Of a DNA stretch of 6,201 nt, positions 1 to 5,966 are shown in pieces (position 1 is the first letter of the stretch; each line of letters begins with the position of its first letter). The notes under the pieces were generated by a model, which did not search any database, was not told where the DNA came from, and was given only the letters and a program-made list of their open reading frames with translations. The stretch comes from Verrucomicrobiota bacterium (lineage in GTDB: Bacteria > Verrucomicrobiota > Verrucomicrobiia > Opitutales > Seribacteraceae): positions 1-6,201 of the forward strand of contig JACNJI010000411.1 in assembly GCA_014382645.1 (NCBI GenBank). Direction: 5' to 3'. A program made the position numbers and the translations under genes.

Positions 1-107
1 TTCTCGAAATCGGCGTCTCCAACGCCGCCTACCACTACCTCGGCTCCGCCAAAATTCTCGGCCAAATCGGCCAAGCCTTCGCCAACGCACTGACTGAGAT
101 GGAATAG
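1..107 (+). CDS. 3' end of an unidentified protein-coding gene (partial)
   Basis: The third reading frame is open from the window edge to a TAG at 105-107 and encodes 34 residues ending ...GSAKILGQIGQAFANALTEME. The other two plus frames give low-complexity Pro/Ser/Thr or Arg/Gln-rich strings, so this frame is the coding one. The end looks like a terminal amphipathic helix (AKILGQIGQAFANAL) after an aromatic/His stretch (AYHYLG). That faintly recalls the C-terminus of SGNH/sialate O-acetylesterase-like hydrolases, where a catalytic His lies shortly before the last helix. This is a weak guess and the gene should be treated as unidentified. Its 3' end is repeated, diverged, at 142-183 beyond a hairpin repeat, so the present terminus may reflect an insertion or duplication. 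No terminator hairpin with a T-tract follows it. Confidence 0.6.
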   Translation, partial: LEIGVSNAAYHYLGSAKILGQIGQAFANALTEME

Positions 108-114
108 CGGCGGG

Positions 115-144
115 CAAGGTAGGGCGTGCTCTCCGAGCGCGCCA
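115..144 (+). repeat. Dispersed REP-like hairpin repeat, copy 1
   Basis: The core at 123-143 is an imperfect palindrome: arms GGCGTGCTC (123-131) and GAGCGCGCC (135-143) around a TCC loop. On this strand the one non-Watson-Crick position is a G-U pair, so it folds as a nine-pair RNA stem. The whole 30-bp unit recurs exactly in opposite orientation at 1041-1070, and again at 6172-6201 up to the window end. Three near-identical copies in 6.2 kb indicate a dispersed repetitive extragenic palindrome. From memory, elements of this sequence are abundant in Opitutaceae genomes. No T-tract follows, so it is not an intrinsic terminator. Confidence 0.85.
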
Positions 145-183
145 AGCTTCGCCAACGCCCTGACCACAACGGTATAGCGGCGG
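142..183 (+). repeat. Diverged duplicate of the upstream gene's 3' end
   Basis: Bases 142-183 repeat 71-113, the stop-codon end of the partial gene. Bases 148-183 align with 78-113 at 29 of 36 positions without gaps; upstream, CCAAGC matches with one base (C77) missing. Aligned in frame, the two copies read FANALTEME-stop and FANALTTTV-stop, and both are followed by CGGCGG. The 115-144 hairpin repeat lies exactly between them. The pattern fits a ~70-bp direct duplication that accompanied arrival of the hairpin element, or an older gene end displaced by it. It is noncoding now. Confidence 0.65.
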
Positions 184-261
184 TTGATGGTTTCCCGTTG
201 AAAAACCGGCAAAATGGCTGAATTTGATTAATCGGCGACGCATAGTTGCGCCCCTAAAACT

Positions 262-270
262 TGCTATGAT
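262..270 (+). promoter_or_regulatory. Candidate extended -10 promoter of the TA operon
   Basis: TGC followed by TATGAT (262-270) matches an extended -10 element (TGn plus five of six bases of TATAAT), about 38 bp before the antitoxin ATG. There is no convincing -35 hexamer at 16-18 bp spacing, which extended -10 promoters can tolerate. Its last base is the first base of the palindromic operator, as expected for an autorepressed TA promoter. A second, weaker -10 candidate (CATAAT, 274-279) lies inside the palindrome. Confidence 0.4.
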
Positions 271-297
271 TCACATAATGTGAAACATTGTGTTCAC
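270..297 (+). promoter_or_regulatory. Palindromic operator of the TA operon
   Basis: TTCACATAATGTGAA (270-284) is a perfect inverted repeat with seven-base arms around one central A. A third half-site, TTCAC (293-297), pairs with GTGAA (280-284) to form a second overlapping inverted repeat with an 8-bp spacer. Phd/YefM-family antitoxins typically bind such short palindromes at their own promoter, with affinity tuned by the toxin. Position, 10 to 38 bp upstream of the antitoxin start and touching the -10 candidate, fits autorepression. The binding protein is inferred, not shown. Confidence 0.6.
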
Positions 298-307
298 GGA
301 ACGAGTT

Positions 308-547
308 ATGAAAACGGTATCAGTCAGAGAAATGAAGGCGAATTGGGCGGAAATCGAGACTCAGGTCGCCAATGGCCAGACGTTTGAAGTGCTTAATCGC
401 GGCAAGCCCACCGTACGGATTATCCCCGCTCAACCCCGCAAAGTCCTCAAGTGGGACGACCATCTCGCCACCGCGGTGCTTGCCAAAACCGACAAGGGCC
501 ACACCGGCGAGGAAACCGTGCGGGCCGATCGGGAGGGCCGTTGGTGA
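308..547 (+). CDS. Phd/YefM-family antitoxin of a type II toxin-antitoxin module
   Basis: Encodes 79 residues beginning MKTVSVREMKANW. This is the Phd/YefM pattern: an N-terminal beta strand, a helix with the family's K/R-x-N/H segment (REMKANWAEIETQV), then G-x-x-F-EVLNRGKPTVRIIP, the strand pair ending the DNA-binding fold at about residue 46. Residues 47-79 (RPLKWDDH-like basic start, then acidic) should be the flexible tail that wraps and inhibits the toxin. In the family the protein represses its own operon through the N-terminal dimer. ATG 308 is preferred over an in-frame GTG at 290 because homologues start at this Met-Lys; only a weak GGA (298-300) precedes it. The stop TGA overlaps the toxin's GTG start by four bases (GTGA, 544-547), indicating translational coupling. 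Its partner is a PIN toxin, so it acts as a VapB-type antitoxin. Confidence 0.9.
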   Translation: MKTVSVREMKANWAEIETQVANGQTFEVLNRGKPTVRIIPAQPRKVLKWDDHLATAVLAKTDKGHTGEETVRADREGRW

Positions 548-984
548 TCTACCTCGACACCAGCGCCTTCATCAAACTTTACCTGCGCGAAGACGGCTCC
601 GAAGCCATCAATCAACTCGTCACCGCCCAGGACGATCCTCTGCCGGTTTGGGATATGCTCGAAGCCGAGCTGCTCAACGCCTTTCGTCTCAAAGTATTTT
701 GGAAAGAACTCAGCCAAGACGAGGCCGATACACTTGCCGAACACTTCAAAAGCCGAAAACAAAGAGGCCACTATTTCGTGCCCGAGTTGGATCGCATCGC
801 GATGATGGAGACATTCCATAAACTCACCGTGCACACCCCCGAACTCGGCTGCCGCACGATGGACATTCTGCACATCGCCTGCGCCCTTCAACTCCATCCA
901 TCCCCCTTCGCCAGCTACGACCAACGCCAACGCACCCTCGCCAAGCGCGTCGGACTGGAAGTATTCCCCACCGAAATCAGTTAG
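544..984 (+). CDS. vapC: VapC-type PIN-domain ribonuclease toxin
   Basis: A 146-residue PIN-domain protein, the usual VapC size. The four conserved acidic positions that bind the catalytic Mg/Mn ions are present: D5 in MIYLDTSAFIKLY, E42 in LEAEL, D107 in TMDILHIACAL and D126 in FASYDQRQ. The nuclease should therefore be active. Known VapC toxins cut RNA (initiator tRNA, the 23S rRNA sarcin-ricin loop or other tRNAs) and stop translation when the antitoxin is degraded; the target here cannot be told from sequence. GTG 544 is chosen because GGGAGG at 531-536 lies seven bases upstream; an adjacent in-frame TTG at 541 is too close to it. The end is a TAG at 982-984. Base composition matches the antitoxin. 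The two genes form one operon bracketed by inverted hairpin repeats. Confidence 0.92.
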   Translation: MIYLDTSAFIKLYLREDGSEAINQLVTAQDDPLPVWDMLEAELLNAFRLKVFWKELSQDEADTLAEHFKSRKQRGHYFVPELDRIAMMETFHKLTVHTPELGCRTMDILHIACALQLHPSPFASYDQRQRTLAKRVGLEVFPTEIS

Positions 985-1040
985 GGCAGGTTCGAAAAAC
1001 CGTCACCTGCTCCACGTCAGCCCTCCAAACGTCACGTCTA

Positions 1041-1070
1041 TGGCGCGCTCGGAGAGCACGCCCTACCTTG
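1041..1070 (-). repeat. Dispersed REP-like hairpin repeat, copy 2 (inverted)
   Basis: Exact 30-of-30 reverse complement of 115-144; identity stops abruptly on both sides. The hairpin core is at 1042-1062. It lies 56 bp after the toxin stop, so copies 1 and 2 bracket the TA operon as terminal inverted repeats about 0.95 kb apart. It has the same orientation as the copy at the right window edge. Confidence 0.85.
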
Positions 1071-1072
1071 GC

Positions 1073-1099
1073 AAAAAAAGCCCCGCCACTCGGGCGGGG
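1073..1099 (-). terminator. Rho-independent terminator for minus-strand transcription
   Basis: CCCCGCC (1081-1087) pairs perfectly with GGCGGGG (1093-1099) around a five-base loop. Read on the minus strand, the stem is followed by one C and then seven T (A1073-A1079 on plus), the classic intrinsic terminator. It lies about 37 bp past the stop of the minus-strand gene at 1136-1510 and would end transcripts from that gene, and possibly from the large helicase gene. On the plus strand the hairpin is followed only by TTGCTACTCCTT, so it would be a weak terminator for the TA operon. Confidence 0.8.
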
Positions 1100-1135
1100 T
1101 TGCTACTCCTTAAGAGCATTCGAGGCGTTTGCTAT

Positions 1136-1510
1136 TTAATTCAAACTACCCGTGGGAGGTAATTGGAGCAATGCGGGGCGAGTCAGGCCGCTGCTTTGGT
1201 CACTGCGACGGGTATAACCCATCTGTGCCAAGAGCGGACAATCATCACCAAACTCCGGATGAGCCATGACTCCGTAATACACCTTACGGTTGCTCTCCGC
1301 CAATTGGGATCGGTTAAGAGAACGAGTGGCACGTTCACCGGCAAGCCGGCTTTCCAACTCTGCAATTCTCAAATCCGAATCCTGACAAGCGAGCAAATCC
1401 GCATGGTGCCCAGACCATGAAACTCCTCCAAAGACCACATCTGCATTTCCATCCCCCCAAGCGAGGCTCATCACCTCGCCCTTCGGAACTGAGTAATAAT
1501 CAGACATCAT
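1136..1510 (-). CDS. Small protein of unknown function with a YYGV-HPEFG-MGY-SGLTR tail
   Basis: A 124-residue reading frame ending in TAA at 1138-1136, just before a strong same-strand terminator, which argues for a real gene. Residues ~43-75 (QDSDLRIAELESRL..., LNRSQLAESNR) form a charged helix with coiled-coil character. Residues 76-111 carry KVYYGVMAHPEFG, PLLAQMGY and SGLTR. I recall this Y-x-GV-x-x-P-x-FG ... GY-x-x-K/R-S-x-x-x-SGLTR pattern from short uncharacterised proteins of Verrucomicrobia and relatives, but cannot verify it here. No signal peptide, membrane segment or catalytic motif is seen. The start is uncertain: ATG 1510 (or 1507) has a modest AGG a few bases upstream, while ATG 1471 (residue 14) is preceded by AAGGG at seven bases and would give 111 residues. 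It lies 163 bp downstream of the helicase gene on the same strand; function unknown. Confidence 0.6.
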   Translation of the reverse strand: MMSDYYSVPKGEVMSLAWGDGNADVVFGGVSWSGHHADLLACQDSDLRIAELESRLAGERATRSLNRSQLAESNRKVYYGVMAHPEFGDDCPLLAQMGYTRRSDQSSGLTRPALLQLPPTGSLN

Positions 1511-1673
1511 TTAGCCTATTGTTCAGTATTACAACACAGGCAGGCGGAGCGCCCTTTTGAGCCTCCCAAATGCCGCCATCCAGCGACATTTTTAACTGCA
1601 TATTATATTACACAGAAAGAAAGAGAATTCCAAAAAAAGTTCAACTTTCTTTCGGCCAACAACAGCACCTTAG
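1511..1673. other. AT-rich intergenic spacer between helicase and small gene
   Basis: No coding frame is supported here. The left part (1540-1590) is GC-richer and the right part (1590-1655) is A/T-rich. It includes ATTATA (1602-1607, TATAAT on the minus strand), which could be a -10 for the small gene, but no -35 is at a normal distance. A weak terminator-like inverted repeat (1632-1652) is listed separately. Confidence 0.5.
1632..1652 (-). terminator. Weak AT-rich terminator-like hairpin after the helicase gene
   Basis: AAAAAAAGTT (1632-1641) and AACTTTCTTT (1643-1652) are near-perfect inverted arms around a single base. On the minus strand the arms end in a run of seven T, some 22 bp past the helicase stop. 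The stem is almost all A-U pairs and the loop is too tight without opening the end pair, so termination would be inefficient; read-through into the small gene remains possible. Confidence 0.3.
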
Positions 1674-4600
1674 TTAGGCCTTTTTACCCCACCAAAATCC
1701 AATCTGGTTTAGTTTCCGTTTCTTTTCCTCATCAAGATCGTTCTTCTTGTTGAACTGCCGCTGATTAACAACCCAATTTGCGAGCTTTTGATTTTCAGGA
1801 TATTGTGCGGGAACTCTGCAATTTCCGTGTTTATCCCGGTATTCGAGCAAAGATTTACACATCTTTTCCCAGCGGGATTGATTAGGATCCCATTCGAACC
1901 CGAATTCTTCTAGTGCAGAGATTTGGTCTTTTTTGAGATATTGAGTACGGTCGCTCCGAATTCTCTGCCTGATAGAAAATACAAATGATGCAAGTTGCTC
2001 GTCTTCAACTCGAGTTACATTGCAATGCCCTTCTTTCATGAAATAGGCTTTGAGATCTCTAAATCGGGCCCAAAAATAATCATCAATTGTTGTATCCCTT
2101 TCCCATGCAAACCCCAACTTTTCTAAATTTTTAATTTTTTCGACCGAAAGTTTCCCTTTTTTTTGAGATCTGCGTTGAACGCCAATCCACTGCTTTAGTT
2201 TTGGATTTTTAGAATAGCCGGAAGGAACATTACAATGGTTGTTGAGATTATGAAATGCAACTAACCCATCATACATTTCCCTCCAATACGACTCGATCGG
2301 ATTCCAGTCGAAATTCAATTCATCAAGCTTTTCAATAATTTCCTTCGCGAGATTCCCCTTGTTTCGACGTGTGCGATGGCTTTGAACCCATGCGCCAAGC
2401 TTTCCATGAGATTTGTCAGGTACTCGGCAATGACCTTCCCTTTGGTAAAATGCCTTCAGAAGGGCATACATCTCGTCCCACTGTCGTTCCAAGACATCCC
2501 AAACAAAGCCAATTGAATCTAATCTCTTAACTTGTAATTCTGAAATTGTTCCTGCTTTCCGGTAATCCCTCTGTCTAAACACCCATTGACTTAATTGTTT
2601 GCTGTATCTTCTCGGGACTAAGCAATGCCCTTCTACTTTTTGAAAGGATTTCAATTCCTTAAATTGTTCATCCCAAAAATCTTCATCTGGATGCCAAGTG
2701 AAACTCAATTGATCCAGCATTCGGATTCTGTCATTTGATAGTTTCCCTGCCTTACGCAAACTACGTTGTGTTCCTACCCACGTTCCCAGTTGTGGGTTTT
2801 CTGGATTATCTTTTACAAGCACCCGACAGTGCCCCTCTCTTTTTTTAAAGGCTCTTAGTTCCTTGTATTTTTCATACCAAATAGTTTCAATCGGGTTCCA
2901 GTCGAAGCCTAATTCATCCAACTGTTTAATCTTTTGCTCTGATACATTCTTTCTTTTGAAACGCCTAGAGCGTAGCCCCATGACCCATTGTGCAAGCGTT
3001 GGGTCTTTGGTGTAATTTCTAGGAACTAAGCAATTCCCATACTCCTCGCAGTAAGCTGTCAGGCGTTCGATATTTTCATTCCATCGAGATTCGAGCGGGT
3101 CCCAGTCGAAACCTAGTTTATCAAGTTTCTTGATTCTCTCTATTGAGAGGTTGCCCTTGCTGAATAAATTACGTTGCGAAGCTATCCATGAACCAAGTGA
3201 CGGATTCTCGGAGCAATTGGTAGGCACTACGCAATGCCCTTCATTTTTGTGGTAGACCTTCAAAACCTCATACATTTCATTCCAAAATGCTTCATGCAGG
3301 TCCCAAACGAAGCCTAAGTCATCAAGTCTTTCTATTTTATCTTTATGAAGATTCCCTCTCTTACGTTCGCCACGCTGTTTATCTACCCATCGTCCGAAGG
3401 ATTGGCTTATATTTCGCGTGTTTTTAGATACCCGACAGTGGCCTTCTTTTTTTTGGAAAGCCATTAACTCTTCGAACCTTTCGTTCCATTGCGATTCGAT
3501 TGGATTCCAGTCAATGCCTAAGCGATTTAGTTTTTTACCCCTATCTTTCCTGAGCAATCCTTTGATAAAGTTTACGCGTTGGGTTGTTTGCCAAACCGCC
3601 AACTGTTGCAAATCTGAATCCCTAGAGACGCCAAGATGTCCTTTGTTTTCTTTGAAAGTTTTTAATTCTTTATATTTTTCATTCCATGCCGACTCATCTG
3701 GGTCCCAATCGAATCGTAGATGGTCCAATTTTTTGATCCTTTCTTCGGAAAGACTACCTTTGTTACGTAGTTGGCGTTGTTTCGACACCCAAAGACCCAG
3801 AGCGTTTGGCTCCCCTAATCTTCCCCCAATTCTTACAAGGACTAGACAGTGACCATTCTTTCTTTCAAATGCTTTCAATTCCCCAAATCTAACATCCCAA
3901 GATACCACCAACTGTTCCACCAGTTCCGTCTGGATTGACTTTCTTAATCGCGCCAGTGGGATAGATGGCCCAATTACAGAAACTTTTTCGGCAAATGCAC
4001 GTGCGGTGATTCCCTTAATCTTGCCTTCTCCCATCTGTACGCCGAGCACCTCAAGTATATCCTTGAGATCATCATCGTGATCGCGCATGGCGTTCAATAC
4101 GTCCGCTACTTCGTCAAACCTCGTCCTTTCAACCGCTTCTTCAATAGATTCACCACGTTTTTGCTCCACATACAGCGGCACAAACAGATAGCCGCAAGCC
4201 TTTCCCTTTGCCTTACGCATGGCACGGCCAACGGCCTGTACAATGTCAACCCTGCTGCGGCGGGGCTGTATGAAGGCAACACAATCTACGGCTGGGACAT
4301 CAACGCCTTCAGTCAGGCATCTGGCGTTGGACACTAGGGCACGAGAAGCCTCTCTGAACTCAGACAAGATGGTCTCTCGAATGGCCGAAGATTGACTGCC
4401 GTTGACGTGGCATGTGTGCAATTTCTTTACGTGTGCCCCAATACCCTCATCGCCTTCAGCCACGAATGACTTTGCCCCTTTGATGGAGCTATGGAACGTG
4501 AAGAGCTTAGTGAGCTTGAATTTCTGAATGGCATTCTTCAGCGCAACTTGGTGTGCGACTTGCATTGCCCGCACATGGTCCGTCTTTCCCTTCACCTCAC

Positions 4601-5957
4601 CCTGTTTCAATAGCTCGCGGGTGACATCTTCCTGAGTCACAATCGAGGCAACAATCTTGTAGTCGCAAATGATTCGTTTTTTCGCCGCCTCAGAGAAGGG
4701 GAGTCGGTGAGCAAGTGTTCCGTACATCTCCGGGTCATCCATAGAGGCGATTTCAAATTCGCCTTCCTTGTCCCGTTTGCGAATATTGACGAGCCTTGGT
4801 GTTGCCGTAAGAAAGAAGCGTTTATTAATGCGAATATTCTTGTCGGACAGAGGAAAGGCAAACAGTGAATCTAATTTGCCAGCGGTTTTATGTGCCTCAT
4901 CGAAAATGCCGAGGTCAAACTGGAACTTGCGACCACATGCTTTGCCCACCACTTTGGAGGACTGGTAGGTCGAGAACACCACCACCTTGTCGACCCCCTT
5001 TAACCTGTCACGGAGTTCCTTGGCATCTGTGGTTACCGGAAATTCTGAATCACAAGCTTTGAAGGTCAACTCGTCTATGCCCTTGTTAATCCCGAAATCC
5101 GAACAGACGGTTATGAATCGGATGTCTGGCCGAAGGTAGTGCTTTAGCCATTCCCGATAAGTTTGGCGCACCAAGGCTAATGAGGGGAGGAGTACCAGCA
5201 CCCGCTTTGCCTTCATGCGCTGGGCAATCTTTAACGCGACAATGGTCTTGCCCGTTCCGCAGGCCATCACCGCATGAGTCCTAGAGTTCTTTTTCAGATT
5301 ATTGCAAACGTCCTTAACCGCTGCTTCCTGATACGGCCTCTCGGCCGGTTCTTTAACAAGCTTGGGTTTTGCTCCCTTCAGCCACGTTTCGATTGCTGAA
5401 AACTCCTCTGCGGTTAACCGTTCAAAATCTGCACGTCGAATCGTGTAATAGTCTCTTCGATTGGAGGCTCGTTCGGTGACCTCTTGGCAATTGGTAACGA
5501 CACACCGCTGCGGAACAGATTCAGCCGCGCCGAAGAAAGTGCCCAGTTCACCCCAAGTAACTGTCTTTTGGTTTCCTCGATATTTAGCCTGATAGGCTGT
5601 CCATTGACCGTTTTCCCCAAGGAACAAGCCATCAACTCCAGCATCTTTGACCTTGAGCGGGAGTTTAAACTTCTTTCGAAAGTGAGAAGAGATGCAGTCA
5701 CTGGGCATGATCTCTCGCACTTTCCGAATCACTCGGAAATAGCCTTCCATGAATACCTCAAAAGCATCCCCTTTTTCCTTGGTGGTCTTTAAAGCACGAA
5801 TCCGTTTCTCAATTGTGGAAAATTTTTTTACATTTTTGAATAAACCTGAACCTGCCAATGATTTGGCAGCAGGATGTGTGGGTTTTTTGGATGGCTCTAT
5901 TCTCACAGTCTCAAATTCATTGCGGTAATAGTGAGGGATTGATATGGAAACCGGCAA
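1674..5957 (-). CDS. Mrr-like nuclease / superfamily 2 helicase with eleven HA repeats
   Basis: One intact 1427-residue protein. Residues ~46-200 are an Mrr-type PD-(D/E)xK nuclease domain: entry motif KGDAFEVF (62-69), G-V-D109-G, then Q123-A-K125 (Mrr enzymes often have Q or E at this place). Residues ~205-600 are a complete SF2 helicase: RPYQ (207-210), Walker A ACGTGKT (232-238), LLPSLALVRQT (256-266), DEAH box 353-356, TATP 384-387, motif V TEGVDVP (549-555), motif VI QAVGRAMR (574-581). A linker (600-686) leads to eleven tandem helicase-associated (HA) repeats, 687 to the end. Key residues all look intact, so an ATP-driven DNA translocase-nuclease is expected, cytoplasmic, probably in defence against foreign DNA; that role is inferred. 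No methyltransferase or specificity gene is in view. TTG 5957 is the first usable start after an in-frame stop (6041-6039) and lacks a Shine-Dalgarno site; GTG 5906 (residue 18) and TTG 5858 (residue 34) are alternatives. The first ATG, residue 70, would cut into the nuclease domain. Confidence 0.9.
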   Translation of the reverse strand: MPVSISIPHYYRNEFETVRIEPSKKPTHPAAKSLAGSGLFKNVKKFSTIEKRIRALKTTKEKGDAFEVFMEGYFRVIRKVREIMPSDCISSHFRKKFKLPLKVKDAGVDGLFLGENGQWTAYQAKYRGNQKTVTWGELGTFFGAAESVPQRCVVTNCQEVTERASNRRDYYTIRRADFERLTAEEFSAIETWLKGAKPKLVKEPAERPYQEAAVKDVCNNLKKNSRTHAVMACGTGKTIVALKIAQRMKAKRVLVLLPSLALVRQTYREWLKHYLRPDIRFITVCSDFGINKGIDELTFKACDSEFPVTTDAKELRDRLKGVDKVVVFSTYQSSKVVGKACGRKFQFDLGIFDEAHKTAGKLDSLFAFPLSDKNIRINKRFFLTATPRLVNIRKRDKEGEFEIASMDDPEMYGTLAHRLPFSEAAKKRIICDYKIVASIVTQEDVTRELLKQGEVKGKTDHVRAMQVAHQVALKNAIQKFKLTKLFTFHSSIKGAKSFVAEGDEGIGAHVKKLHTCHVNGSQSSAIRETILSEFREASRALVSNARCLTEGVDVPAVDCVAFIQPRRSRVDIVQAVGRAMRKAKGKACGYLFVPLYVEQKRGESIEEAVERTRFDEVADVLNAMRDHDDDLKDILEVLGVQMGEGKIKGITARAFAEKVSVIGPSIPLARLRKSIQTELVEQLVVSWDVRFGELKAFERKNGHCLVLVRIGGRLGEPNALGLWVSKQRQLRNKGSLSEERIKKLDHLRFDWDPDESAWNEKYKELKTFKENKGHLGVSRDSDLQQLAVWQTTQRVNFIKGLLRKDRGKKLNRLGIDWNPIESQWNERFEELMAFQKKEGHCRVSKNTRNISQSFGRWVDKQRGERKRGNLHKDKIERLDDLGFVWDLHEAFWNEMYEVLKVYHKNEGHCVVPTNCSENPSLGSWIASQRNLFSKGNLSIERIKKLDKLGFDWDPLESRWNENIERLTAYCEEYGNCLVPRNYTKDPTLAQWVMGLRSRRFKRKNVSEQKIKQLDELGFDWNPIETIWYEKYKELRAFKKREGHCRVLVKDNPENPQLGTWVGTQRSLRKAGKLSNDRIRMLDQLSFTWHPDEDFWDEQFKELKSFQKVEGHCLVPRRYSKQLSQWVFRQRDYRKAGTISELQVKRLDSIGFVWDVLERQWDEMYALLKAFYQREGHCRVPDKSHGKLGAWVQSHRTRRNKGNLAKEIIEKLDELNFDWNPIESYWREMYDGLVAFHNLNNHCNVPSGYSKNPKLKQWIGVQRRSQKKGKLSVEKIKNLEKLGFAWERDTTIDDYFWARFRDLKAYFMKEGHCNVTRVEDEQLASFVFSIRQRIRSDRTQYLKKDQISALEEFGFEWDPNQSRWEKMCKSLLEYRDKHGNCRVPAQYPENQKLANWVVNQRQFNKKNDLDEEKKRKLNQIGFWWGKKA
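1677..3899 (-). repeat. Eleven tandem helicase-associated (HA) repeats within the helicase gene
   Basis: Residues 687-1427 consist of eleven units starting at W687, W758, W824, W892, W959, W1027, W1095, W1160, W1225, W1296 and W1363, with spacing of 65-71 residues. Each reads approximately W-x-E-x-(Y/F)-x-x-L-x-x-(F/Y), then G-(H/N)-C-x-V-P, then L-x-x-W-(V/I)-x-x-Q-R, then K-G-x-(L)-...-I-x-x-L-(D)-x-(L)-GF-x-W-(D/N)-P. The Cys is kept in ten of eleven; unit 2 has GHL instead, and units 5 and 11 have GNC. The pattern matches the HA domain found in tandem at the C-termini of some bacterial SF2 helicases and thought to bind nucleic acid. Units differ clearly from one another, so the array is old rather than a fresh slippage product. 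The DNA here looks AT-richer than the helicase core. Confidence 0.88.
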
Positions 5958-5966
5958 GAAAAGTTC

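Noticed and set aside
372..821. 149-codon plus-strand frame across antitoxin and toxin
   Set aside because: It is an out-of-frame, Arg/Pro-rich translation of the TA genes with no recognisable domain.
430..930. 166-codon minus-strand open frame opposite the TA genes
   Set aside because: It is antisense to a well-supported PIN toxin with intact catalytic residues and overlapping antitoxin; high GC makes such shadow frames common.
986..1010. GCAGGT...ACCTGC inverted repeat after the toxin gene as a terminator
   Set aside because: A six-pair stem with a 13-base loop and no following T-tract is too weak to call.
1163..1420. 85-codon plus-strand frame
   Set aside because: It is antisense to the small minus-strand gene, which has the better signature and a correctly placed terminator.
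1602..1633. Minus-strand TATAAT (1602-1607) as a promoter for the small gene
   Set aside because: The only -35-like hexamer (TTGGAA) is about 20 bp away, too far, in an A/T-rich stretch where such boxes arise by chance.
1669..1680. GTTAGGC resembling an integron attC core site
   Set aside because: No matching GCCTAAC partner or folded attC structure was found within the spacer, and the motif overlaps the helicase stop codon.
4077..4337. Plus-strand frames inside the helicase gene (also near 3418-3852 and 5484-5792)
   Set aside because: All are antisense shadows of the intact 1427-residue protein.
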